From NCBI GenBank assembly GCA_947632035.1, contig CANRNR010000010.1, positions 1 to 59,461 of the forward strand: a DNA stretch of 59,461 nucleotides. Direction: 5' to 3'. Shown piece by piece: positions 8,114 to 16,385 of the stretch. The notes below the pieces were generated by a model. It was not told the DNA's origin and searched no databases. It was given only the letters and a program-made list of their open reading frames with translations. The stretch is from an uncultured Clostridia bacterium (lineage in GTDB: Bacteria > Bacillota > Clostridia > TANB77 > CAG-508). Both the position numbers and the translations under genes were made by a program. How positions within the stretch are numbered: the first letter of the stretch is position 1; every line of letters starts with the position of its first letter.

Positions 8114-8785
8114 ATGGATTTTACGAAATTAGAACAAAGCATAGGCTACACATTTAAAAACAAAGACTTATTATTAAAAGCCTTTACACACACATCATAT
8201 GCTTATGATAACCATGTAGAAAGCAATGAAAAGCTAGAATTTTTAGGAGATAGCATTTTAGAGTTCTTATCTAGTAAATATATCTATAATAATTATCCTA
8301 AATTGAAAGAGGGAGAAATGACTAAAGTGAGAGCTGAAGTTGTTTGCGAAGATAGTCTTTACTTAGTTGCACAAAAACATCATTTTAGTGATTTCTTGTA
8401 TCTAGGAAAGAGCGAAGCTGTAACACACGGAAAAACAAAGCCTGCTATTTTGGCAGATAGTGTTGAAGCTTTAATTGCAGCAATTTATTTTGACAGTAAC
8501 TTAGAAGAAGCGGAAAAATTTATTATAGAAAACTTAAAAGATGCAATAGAAGAATCTAGTAAAAATGTAGGAATGAAGGACCATAAAACAGTATTACAAG
8601 AAAAATTGCAAGTGCATGGAAATGTGCATATTACTTATGAAGTTATTAAAACTACTGGTCCAGACCATGATAAAACATTTGTTGTAGAGGTTTCATGTGA
8701 TGGAAGAAAACTAGCAATAGGAGAAGGAAAAACTAAAAAACAAGCAGAAATGCAAGCTGCTAAGAAAGCATTAAATGTCATTTAG
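8114..8785 (+). CDS. rnc: Ribonuclease III
   Basis: RNase III cuts double-stranded RNA in rRNA maturation and mRNA decay. The catalytic signature NEKLEFLGDSILEF is at about residues 38-51, the second acidic cluster (ADSVEALIAAIYFD) near 112-125, and a C-terminal dsRNA-binding domain (DHKTVLQEKLQ...TKKQAEMQAAKKAL) completes it. The start at 8114 was chosen because AAAGGAG lies just upstream, while the earlier ATG (8075) falls in the promoter. The 223-residue length is typical. The Elp3-like gene follows, an arrangement found in other Clostridia. Confidence 0.95.
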   Translation: MDFTKLEQSIGYTFKNKDLLLKAFTHTSYAYDNHVESNEKLEFLGDSILEFLSSKYIYNNYPKLKEGEMTKVRAEVVCEDSLYLVAQKHHFSDFLYLGKSEAVTHGKTKPAILADSVEALIAAIYFDSNLEEAEKFIIENLKDAIEESSKNVGMKDHKTVLQEKLQVHGNVHITYEVIKTTGPDHDKTFVVEVSCDGRKLAIGEGKTKKQAEMQAAKKALNVI

Positions 8786-8845
8786 CTAAGTATTATGGCT
8801 ATAAAAAATAATATTTAAAAATCTATGAAAGGTAAGGTAGATTGA

Positions 8846-9928
8846 ATGAAGAAAGAGTACATTATACCAATTTTCGTACCACATTTGGGTTGTCCTCATC
8901 AATGTACTTTTTGTAATCAAAAAGAAATTAGTGGGCAAACTAAACAAGTAACAAAAGAAGATGTAAAAAATACCATTGATTATTATTTAAAAAATTTTAA
9001 AGATGATTCAAAGTATGTAGAAGTAGCCTTCTTTGGCGGAAGCTTTACAGCCATTGACGAAAAAGTGCAAAATGAATTATTAGAAGCTGCAAACGAATAT
9101 ATAAACAATGGAAAAGTAAATAGTATTCGTATTTCTACAAGACCAGATTATATCGATAAAAATATTCTAAAAAGGCTAAAAAAGTATCATGTAAAAACAA
9201 TAGAATTAGGTGTTCAATCAAGTAATGACTACATATTAGCAAAATGCAAAAGAGGTCATACATTTGAAGATGTAAAAAAGGCTTCAAGGTTAATTAGATG
9301 GAACGGCTTTATATTAGGGCATCAAATGATGGTGGGACTTCCAGAAAGCACAAAATTAGATGAAATACATACTGCTAAAAGTCTTATTAAATTAAAGCCT
9401 AAAATTGTTAGAATTTACCCTGTACTTGTAATTAAAGACACACCTTTAGAAAAAGAATATAAAAGAGGAGAATATCAACCATTAACAGTTGAGCAAGCAG
9501 TAGAACGTTCAAAAGAAGTAATGCAATTATTTAACAGAGCAAAGATAGAAGTAATTAGACTTGGACTTCAAAATACAGAAGAAATTTCTGACCCAGCACA
9601 AGAAGAAAGCAAAGTAGTAGCAGGACCATATCATCCAGCGTTTAGGCAACTTGTAGAATCTAGTATGTGGTATGATGAAATTGTAGCTAAAATTAAAGAA
9701 TGTAATGCAAAAGTAATGCAAGTGCGCATAACTGCTAACCCAGAAAATATGAATAATATAATAGGCCACAAAAAAGAAAATGTTTTAAAATTAAAAGAAA
9801 TATATGATGTTGATGTTATAGTAAAAGCAGATGAAAATATTAAAAAAGGAAAATTCAAATTAGATATTGAAAAAACTTATGATGATGCATTAGAAGAAAA
9901 ATTAAATAGAAAGACCGCAAATAGGTAA
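8846..9928 (+). CDS. Elp3-like radical SAM protein without acetyltransferase domain
   Basis: The N-terminus has the radical SAM cluster motif CPHQCTFC (C16, C20, C23), and FFGGSFTAID (about residues 53-62) is typical of the Elp3/COG1243 group. The 360-residue protein lacks the C-terminal GNAT domain of full Elp3, as do other clostridial members encoded near rnc and smc. A tRNA-modification role is possible, but the substrate is unknown. AAGGTAG precedes the ATG. It is 60 bases after rnc and probably co-transcribed; a strong terminator lies about 100 bases after its end. Confidence 0.8.
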   Translation: MKKEYIIPIFVPHLGCPHQCTFCNQKEISGQTKQVTKEDVKNTIDYYLKNFKDDSKYVEVAFFGGSFTAIDEKVQNELLEAANEYINNGKVNSIRISTRPDYIDKNILKRLKKYHVKTIELGVQSSNDYILAKCKRGHTFEDVKKASRLIRWNGFILGHQMMVGLPESTKLDEIHTAKSLIKLKPKIVRIYPVLVIKDTPLEKEYKRGEYQPLTVEQAVERSKEVMQLFNRAKIEVIRLGLQNTEEISDPAQEESKVVAGPYHPAFRQLVESSMWYDEIVAKIKECNAKVMQVRITANPENMNNIIGHKKENVLKLKEIYDVDVIVKADENIKKGKFKLDIEKTYDDALEEKLNRKTANR

Positions 9929-10025
9929 ATACAATTTAAAATATAATGCATTAACCAAAATATTAGATTGATAATATTAGTATGCAAAATATTATTAAGG
10001 TGAAAATTATAATAAAACAAAGTAT

Positions 10026-10075
10026 AAAATCACTTATAATTGCCAAAATAAATGGTAATGATAGGTGATTTTTTT
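10026..10075 (+). terminator. Strong terminator just before the YitT gene
   Basis: Two 20-base arms (10026-10045 and 10053-10072) pair with one mismatch and two G-T pairs around a 7-base loop and run into seven T. This is the strongest hairpin of its type in the window. It ends the rnc transcript or attenuates the gene that follows. The in-frame ATGs at 10052 and 10076 lie within it or directly at its end and are unlikely starts. Confidence 0.85.
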
Positions 10076-10120
10076 ATGCTAAAAATTCCCCTATACAAAA
10101 AATTAAAAGAGAGAGTAAAT

Positions 10121-10990
10121 ATGAATTATAAAAGAACAAAGAGAATATATATGCTTAGAAAATATGCTATTGATTTATTTTATATAGTATTAGGCTGTTT
10201 TATTATGGCAATAGGAACAGCATTATTTTTGCTTCCAAATCAACTTTCTTCTGGTGGATTTACTGGTGTTGCAACAATTATTTATTATTTTTTTCATTTC
10301 CCATTAGGAACAGTAATATTTCTTTTAAATATACCATTTTTTATTTGGGCATGGTTTAAAGTAGGAAAAGAACTTTTAGTAAAGTCTATTTTAGGAACTG
10401 CCATTTTATCTGTATTTATTGATATACTAGAAAGATTTCCAAGTCTTACAGAGGATAGATTTTTAGCTTGTATATATGGTGGAATTTTAATTGGAATTGG
10501 ATTAGGTTTTGTATTAAAGGCAAGTGCTTCAACAGGTGGAACAGATTTAATATCACAAATTGTAAGAGCATATAATCCACATATAAGGATGAGTAGCATA
10601 ATAGTTGTAGTAGACGTCATAATAGTTGCATTAAATGTTTTGTTCTTTAGAGAAGTTGAAATAGGTTTATATTCTGCAATAGCTATTTATTTAATGGGAA
10701 AAATGATAGATATTATTTTTGAAGGTGTTAACTTTACAAAAATGATGCTTATTGTTTCTAACAAATATAAAGAAATAGCAAAAGAAGTTGGAGATAAGCT
10801 TCAAAGGGGAAGTACCGGAATTTATGCTAAAGGAATGTATACAAGGGAAAAAAAGATGATGCTATTTTGTGTTGGTTCAAGAAATGATGTGGCAAAAATA
10901 AAGGAAATTGCAGTCAAAATTGATCCAAAATCATTTATTGTAATAGCAAATGCCAGAGAAGCATGGGGAAAAGGTTTTAAAAGAGATTAA
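10121..10990 (+). CDS. YitT-family membrane protein (DUF161/DUF2179)
   Basis: The product has an N-terminal membrane part with five or six hydrophobic segments, including GTALFLLPNQLSSGGFTGVA and LKASASTGGTDLISQIV, characteristic of the YitT family. A soluble DUF2179 domain follows (KLQRGSTGIYAKGMYTREKK...FIVIANAREAWGKGF). The function is unproven; related proteins may transport small molecules. The frame can be extended to 10076 or 10052, but those starts overlap the terminator, so the ATG at 10121 (289 residues) is preferred although GAGAGAG is a weak ribosome site. Expression probably depends on read-through of, or a promoter hidden near, the hairpin. Confidence 0.8.
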   Translation: MNYKRTKRIYMLRKYAIDLFYIVLGCFIMAIGTALFLLPNQLSSGGFTGVATIIYYFFHFPLGTVIFLLNIPFFIWAWFKVGKELLVKSILGTAILSVFIDILERFPSLTEDRFLACIYGGILIGIGLGFVLKASASTGGTDLISQIVRAYNPHIRMSSIIVVVDVIIVALNVLFFREVEIGLYSAIAIYLMGKMIDIIFEGVNFTKMMLIVSNKYKEIAKEVGDKLQRGSTGIYAKGMYTREKKMMLFCVGSRNDVAKIKEIAVKIDPKSFIVIANAREAWGKGFKRD

Positions 10991-11315
10991 AAATGTAATT
11001 GTTCAAAAAGTGGATAAAGAATTGAAAGATGTATTTTGAAAAATAATGTCGAAAAAGATTGAAAAATAGCAGTATTGCAGAATTTATGTCGATAAGTTTT
11101 TCTTTACAAATGGAAAAAAATGGTGTAATATAGATATAGTTAAAAATTGCAATTTTTAAAATTTAAATTTATTCAAATAACTTTTTTCTAATTTAAATCT
11201 ATTATTATCTAAAAGTTATCCAGTAATTTTAATTAAAAGTCATACAGTATTAATTTAAAATAATTGCGTATTTTAAATTATCAACTGCATGAATATGAAG
11301 GTAGGTGAAGTTTAT
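10991..11315. promoter_or_regulatory. Upstream region of sortase/adhesin operon
   Basis: A promoter TTTACA (11103-11108), 17 bases, TAATAT (11126-11131) lies in this 325-base gap. TGTCGAA (11047-11053) and TGTCGAT (11087-11093) lie 40 bases apart just before it. They match the Spo0A-binding core TGNCGAA exactly or with one change. Spo0A is encoded in this window, so control of the surface operon by Spo0A is possible. About 180 bases of AT-rich leader follow with no clear structure. Confidence 0.5.
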
Positions 11316-12005
11316 GTGATTACTTATACCAGAAAAAACGTTAATTTTCTTTCTTTTATAATTATTATTCTATTTTTTTCAGTTTTTTCTATAATATATT
11401 TTCAAAATATATTCAAGTTTCCTATTTTAAATAACCAAATATATAAAAAAGAAATTTCTTTAGAAGAAAGGAGTGTAAATGAAAATCAAGGAGCAGTAGA
11501 AAATATAGAAGATATACAAAATAGTGCAAAATCAATTGAAGAAGTAGGTGAAACAAATCAAGATGAAATTATAAAAACACAAAGAAAATGGATTGAAGAA
11601 TACAAAGGAGTTAAATGGCGTATACAAATCCCGAAAATAAATTTAGATGTACACATTGAAGAAACTACATCATTAGATGTAATGCTACATTCTGTTGGGC
11701 ATTTTGAAGAAACTAGTAAATGGAATGGAAATGTAGGGTTAGCAGCACATAATAGAGGAAATCAATGTAATTTCTTTCAATATATAAAAAATTTAAAAGT
11801 AGGTGACGAAATTATTTATATTACTGACATGGGAAAAAGAATTTACAAAGTGCAAACAAATAAAGTAATTCTAGAAACAGATTGGAGCTATTTACAACCA
11901 ACTAATGATAATTATATTACACTAATTACTTGTGAAGAAAATAGAAAAGAATACAGAAGATGTATACAAGCAGTAGAAATTGCAACATATGAAAACTTAA
12001 TCTAA
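11316..12005 (+). CDS. Sortase (class D-like)
   Basis: A membrane anchor (about residues 9-30) is followed by a low-complexity stretch and a sortase domain from about residue 95 (WRIQIPKINLDVHIEE). The catalytic triad is visible: His in LAAHNRGNQ, Cys in TLITCEENRK and Arg in YRRCIQAV. Sortases cut LPxTG-type signals and join surface proteins to the wall or to each other. The GTG at 11316 has AGGTGA seven bases upstream and gives 229 residues; an ATG at 11289 lacks a ribosome site. The adjacent adhesin, ending in LPRTGF, is the obvious substrate. Confidence 0.85.
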   Translation: MITYTRKNVNFLSFIIIILFFSVFSIIYFQNIFKFPILNNQIYKKEISLEERSVNENQGAVENIEDIQNSAKSIEEVGETNQDEIIKTQRKWIEEYKGVKWRIQIPKINLDVHIEETTSLDVMLHSVGHFEETSKWNGNVGLAAHNRGNQCNFFQYIKNLKVGDEIIYITDMGKRIYKVQTNKVILETDWSYLQPTNDNYITLITCEENRKEYRRCIQAVEIATYENLI

Positions 12006-12128
12006 ATGTTTAAGTATTTAATATTTAATATTAAGCATTAAACTTAAGTATAAAAAATTTGTTAAAAATAAATAAGAAAGATAAGAATATATAAAATTGA
12101 AGCAAAAATGAAAGGAATAAAAACTAAA

Positions 12129-14774
12129 ATGAAAAACAAAATAATAAAAAAAGGTATGTACATATTACTAATTTTAATAATGTTATTAAATAGTATTGCA
12201 CCGATTGCAACTGCATACACAGTAAAATTAGGAGAAAGAACAAAATTATGTGCAGAAAAGGAACTTCCTGGCTTTGTACAATATAAATCAGATGGTTCTT
12301 TAAAATTAGTATATAGAGTATTTTATAAAGATGATGAAAAAAGGTTAGATGCTTTTTGCTTAGAGCCACTTAAAGATGGAGTTGGAACAGGTGGAGGAGA
12401 TAGTTATTACACACAAATAAAAAAAGAAATAGATGATATGAGAGTGTGGAGAGCTTTACAACATGGATATTTAGGAAAAAAGTGGAATGAAACCACACTA
12501 GATGATACTGATAATAAAGAGCTAAAATCAGGACCTGTTGTTGAATCTGATGATGATTGGTATTTTGTAACTAAACTTGTAATTCATTGTTTAAATGAAG
12601 AAACTCCAATAGCTCCTAAGTCTAAATATGAAGTTCCAACTCATATTGCAAATTCTGATAAGAAATTAGGACTTACTTTAGAAGATGTAAAAAGAAGAGG
12701 TGCTAAAATTTTAGATGCAGCAGAAAAACTATATAATTATGCAGTAAATGGTACAGAAAGCTATGAAGAAGGAAAAATATCATTAATTAAAAGTGGAGAA
12801 ATTTATACGTCTGGAGATGATTTAGTACAAGATTTTAATTTAACTTCTAATAAAGAGTTAAAAAGTTATGATGTTTCTTTAGAAGGATTTTTAAGTGGAG
12901 TTTCATATACAAAAAGTGGTAATAAAATATCAGTAAAAATTCCAAAAAATATTATGTCTAAAAATATCGAAGGAACAATTAAAGTTACTAATGCACAAAT
13001 AAAAACCTATCCAGCTTTTTATGCAGAAGCGGATAATCCTGATTATCAAGATTATGTTGTTGTGGCAACAGCATATGAAGAGTTAAGTACACAAACAGAT
13101 TTTAAAGTAGAATTAAATAAATCAAAAATAGAAATTTTAAAAATAGATAAAGATACAAAAAAGCCAATACCTGACACTACTTTAGAAATTAGTAAGGATA
13201 ATGAGGTTGTAGAAACAGTAAAAACAGGAGAAGATGGAAAAGCTACTGTAGAAAATTTATATCCTGGAGACTATCAAGTAAAAGAAATAGAAGCAAATGA
13301 AGATTATTTGTTGTCAGATGAAGTAAAAACTGTAAAATTAGAATATGGAAATGTAACAAAAGTAACGTTTGAAAACACCAAAAAGACTGGAAATTTAAAG
13401 CTTATAAAAGTAGATAAAGATAATAATGAAATAACATTAGGAAATGTAGAATTTGATTTATATTCTGAAGAAAAAGGAGAAGTTATAGGAACATATTATA
13501 CAGACATTAATGGAGAAATTTTTGTGGAAAACTTAAGAGTTGGAAACTATAAATGGATAGAAAAGAATACTAACAAATGGTATAGTTTAAATAAGCTTGA
13601 AACACAGGTAAAAGTAAAATGGAATGAAACCAATGAAAGCATAGTAGAGAATGAACTAAAAAAAGGGCAAATTAAAGTTATAAAGCTAGATGAAGAAAAT
13701 AAAAAAATTAAACTAAAAGATGTAGAATTTAATGTAATAGATGAAAATGGAAATGTTTTAGAAAAGATAAAAACTGATAAAAACGGTGAAGCTATAACTA
13801 AAAAATATCCTTTAAGAGATTTTCAAAAACTTACATTACAAGAGACTAAAACCTTACAAAATTATGTGTTAGATACTAATCCACAAACAATTACTTTAAA
13901 AGAAAATGAAATTACAAATGTAGAATTTACTAACAAAAAAATAAAAGGTTATATAGAAATCACCAAAATTAGTACTAATGATAATTCTATAACAGGCGAG
14001 AAAAAAGGCTCTACATTACCAAATGCGGTGTTTGAGATATATACTGAAGAGGACAAGCTAGTAGATACTATAGTAACAAAAGAAAATGGAAAAGCTAAAA
14101 GCAAACTACTAGAATATGGAAAATACTATATTAAAGAAAAAAGTACAGGTTCTGATTATTACTTATTAAATACGAAGAAATATAATATTGAAATAAAAGA
14201 ACCTTTAAAAACAGTAGAAATTACAATTGAAAATGAAAGTGTTGATACAAAACTAGACATAGAAAAAACAGGAGTAACAAAAGCAAAACCAAACGAAGAA
14301 ATAAAATATGAATTTAATACTTTAAAAAATGCTTCAAATGTATCATTAGACAATTTTACATGGGTTGATAATTTACCATATAAATATGTAAGACTTACAA
14401 AATTATACACAGGAACCTATAATGAGGACTTAAATTATGTTGTAAAATATAAAACTAATAAATCAAAAGATTATATCGAATATGGAACGTATAACACAAA
14501 AGAAAATAATTACATAGATTTTACCACTCTAAAACTAGATGAAAATGAATATATTACTGATTTTAAAGTAGAATTTGGAACAGTAAAAGCAGGATTTGAA
14601 GCACTACAAAAACCAATTATATATACGAAAGTATTAGACACAATGAGTCAAAATGAAAAGTGGATAAACTATACATATCTTACAGGCAATTATAGAGAGC
14701 ATGAACTTGAAGATAAGGACGAATGGCCAACAACATTATATCAAGAAAAAAAGCTTCCAAGAACCGGTTTTTAG
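12129..14774 (+). CDS. SpaA/Cna_B-repeat surface adhesin with thioester-like domain
   Basis: A signal peptide (about residues 1-29, cleaving near ATAYT) precedes a domain resembling a thioester adhesin domain, with Cys in DAFCLEP. Four SpaA/Cna_B beta-domains follow (starting near IEILKIDKDTKKP, LKLIKVDKDNNE, IKVIKLDEENKK, IEITKISTNDNS), each with Lys and Glu suited to isopeptide bonds, then an extra beta-domain. The protein ends YQEKKLPRTGF and stops. There is no membrane segment or charged tail after the LPxTG motif, and no alternative frame supplies one. The expected thioester Gln appears replaced (FVTKLVIH). ATG 12129 was chosen because AAAGGA lies 5' of it. It follows the sortase gene by 123 bases. 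Confidence 0.85.
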   Translation: MKNKIIKKGMYILLILIMLLNSIAPIATAYTVKLGERTKLCAEKELPGFVQYKSDGSLKLVYRVFYKDDEKRLDAFCLEPLKDGVGTGGGDSYYTQIKKEIDDMRVWRALQHGYLGKKWNETTLDDTDNKELKSGPVVESDDDWYFVTKLVIHCLNEETPIAPKSKYEVPTHIANSDKKLGLTLEDVKRRGAKILDAAEKLYNYAVNGTESYEEGKISLIKSGEIYTSGDDLVQDFNLTSNKELKSYDVSLEGFLSGVSYTKSGNKISVKIPKNIMSKNIEGTIKVTNAQIKTYPAFYAEADNPDYQDYVVVATAYEELSTQTDFKVELNKSKIEILKIDKDTKKPIPDTTLEISKDNEVVETVKTGEDGKATVENLYPGDYQVKEIEANEDYLLSDEVKTVKLEYGNVTKVTFENTKKTGNLKLIKVDKDNNEITLGNVEFDLYSEEKGEVIGTYYTDINGEIFVENLRVGNYKWIEKNTNKWYSLNKLETQVKVKWNETNESIVENELKKGQIKVIKLDEENKKIKLKDVEFNVIDENGNVLEKIKTDKNGEAITKKYPLRDFQKLTLQETKTLQNYVLDTNPQTITLKENEITNVEFTNKKIKGYIEITKISTNDNSITGEKKGSTLPNAVFEIYTEEDKLVDTIVTKENGKAKSKLLEYGKYYIKEKSTGSDYYLLNTKKYNIEIKEPLKTVEITIENESVDTKLDIEKTGVTKAKPNEEIKYEFNTLKNASNVSLDNFTWVDNLPYKYVRLTKLYTGTYNEDLNYVVKYKTNKSKDYIEYGTYNTKENNYIDFTTLKLDENEYITDFKVEFGTVKAGFEALQKPIIYTKVLDTMSQNEKWINYTYLTGNYREHELEDKDEWPTTLYQEKKLPRTGF

Positions 14775-14900
14775 CAAGTGAATACAATGGAAAAAAACAA
14801 TTTAAAAAACATAAGAGAAATTTAAAAACATAAAAGGGCTGAAAATAAATAAATCCAAAAGAAACAATTTTAAAAAACACAGCAAAATAAAAAGCTTTTA

Positions 14901-14929
14901 TTGACAGAAATTATGATAGAATATATAAT
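14901..14929 (+). promoter_or_regulatory. Consensus promoter of CNNM/CBS gene
   Basis: TTGACA (14901-14906), 17 bases, TATAAT (14924-14929): a perfect vegetative promoter about 50 bases before the ATG. Confidence 0.85.
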
Positions 14930-14979
14930 ACATACTAGGAAAATATATGAAATAAAATATAAGGAGAAAATGATAAAAC

Positions 14980-16296
14980 ATGATAATACAGCTGATATTT
15001 TTAGCTATTTTAATTCTATTAAATGCCTATTTTGCTGCAACAGAAATTGCCTTTATTTCTTTAAATGATGCCAAAATAGAAAAACAAGCAAAGGAAGGAA
15101 ACAAAAAAGCAAATTTAATTCAAAAAATGTTAAAAAATCCAAGTAAATTTTTATCAACAATTCAAATAGGAATTACATTAGCAGGATTTTTATCAAGTGC
15201 GTTTGCATCAGATGTATTTGCTGACAAATTAGCTCCAGTTTTAGCAAATTGGATGCCATTTTTAAGTATTTCAGTTTGGCAGGATATTTCAATAGTAATA
15301 ATTACTATAATTCTATCATTCTTCACATTAGTATTTGGAGAATTAGTTCCAAAGAGATTAGCAATGAAATACTATGAAAAAATTTCATTTGCCACAGTAG
15401 GTGTAATTAGAGGAATTTCTATTTTTACAGCACCTTTTGTAAAACTTTTAACTTTTTCAACCAATATTGTTTCTAAAATGTTTGGAGTTAATGAGCAAGA
15501 TGAAGAAGTAGTTACAGAAGAAGAAATTAAAATGATGGTAGATCAAGGCGAAGAAAATGGCTCTATTGAAGAAACTGAAAAAGAGCTTATAAACAATGTA
15601 TTTGCTTTAAATGATATTGTAGCTTCTGAAATAATGATACATCGTACTGATATGTATGCAATTGAAATTAATCAAGATTTATATGAATTATTAGATGAAA
15701 TAGATTCGTATAAATATAGCAGAATACCAGTATATGAGGAAACTATAGATGATATAAAGGGAATTTTATTTGTAAAAGATATTCTAAGGTCAGTAAGCAA
15801 AAGAGAAAATATTAAAATTAGAGATATAATGAGAGAAGCATACTTTGTGCCAGAATCAAAACCAATTGATGAGATTTTTAAAGAATTGCAAACAAATAAA
15901 ATGCAAATGGCTATTGTAGTAGATGAATATGGTGGAACAGCTGGTATTTTAACTATGGAAGATATACTAGAAGAATTAGTTGGAAATATTTTTGATGAAT
16001 ATGATGATGTGGAAGTAGAATATCAACAAATAGATGATGACACATATTTATTAGAAGGAAGTATGAGCTTATATGAATTAAAAAAGGTTTTAAATGTAGA
16101 GCTTCCAGAGGGAGATTATGAAACTTTATCAGGATATATTATTGAAAAGCTAGGTAGGCTTCCAGAAGAAAATGAATATCCAACTGTAGAAGATGATTAT
16201 TTAACATATCATATTGAAGAATATGAAGATAAAAGAATAAACTGGGTTAGAGTATGTAAGAAAAAACAAGAAGAGCTAGAAGATGCTGAAGAATAG
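14980..16296 (+). CDS. CNNM/CorC-family membrane protein with CBS pair
   Basis: The protein has an N-terminal DUF21/CNNM domain with three to four membrane segments (residues 1-150, including NAYFAATEIAFISLNDAKI), paired CBS domains (IMIHRTDMYAIEI..., about 215-335, with VVDEYGGTAGILTMEDILEE) and a C-terminal CorC_HlyC domain (about 350-430). Often annotated hemolysin C, the family is linked to divalent-cation (Mg) transport; the CBS pair probably senses nucleotide. AAGGAG is upstream. Its own consensus promoter makes it a separate unit. Confidence 0.88.
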   Translation: MIIQLIFLAILILLNAYFAATEIAFISLNDAKIEKQAKEGNKKANLIQKMLKNPSKFLSTIQIGITLAGFLSSAFASDVFADKLAPVLANWMPFLSISVWQDISIVIITIILSFFTLVFGELVPKRLAMKYYEKISFATVGVIRGISIFTAPFVKLLTFSTNIVSKMFGVNEQDEEVVTEEEIKMMVDQGEENGSIEETEKELINNVFALNDIVASEIMIHRTDMYAIEINQDLYELLDEIDSYKYSRIPVYEETIDDIKGILFVKDILRSVSKRENIKIRDIMREAYFVPESKPIDEIFKELQTNKMQMAIVVDEYGGTAGILTMEDILEELVGNIFDEYDDVEVEYQQIDDDTYLLEGSMSLYELKKVLNVELPEGDYETLSGYIIEKLGRLPEENEYPTVEDDYLTYHIEEYEDKRINWVRVCKKKQEELEDAEE

Positions 16297-16385
16297 ATAA
16301 GAAGTTATGAATAAGCCAAAGAATATATTTTAGCTTATGAAATTATTATATTGTAATATCATAAAAATTGAAAAGAGGTAGGAAT

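Noticed and set aside
10052-10080. YitT start codons at 10052 and 10076
   Set aside because: They lie within or at the end of a strong terminator hairpin, whose stem would also mask the apparent ribosome site.
14755-14790. Frameshift at the T-run hiding a normal LPxTG tail
   Set aside because: All three frames after GGTTTTTAG lack a hydrophobic stretch before stopping.
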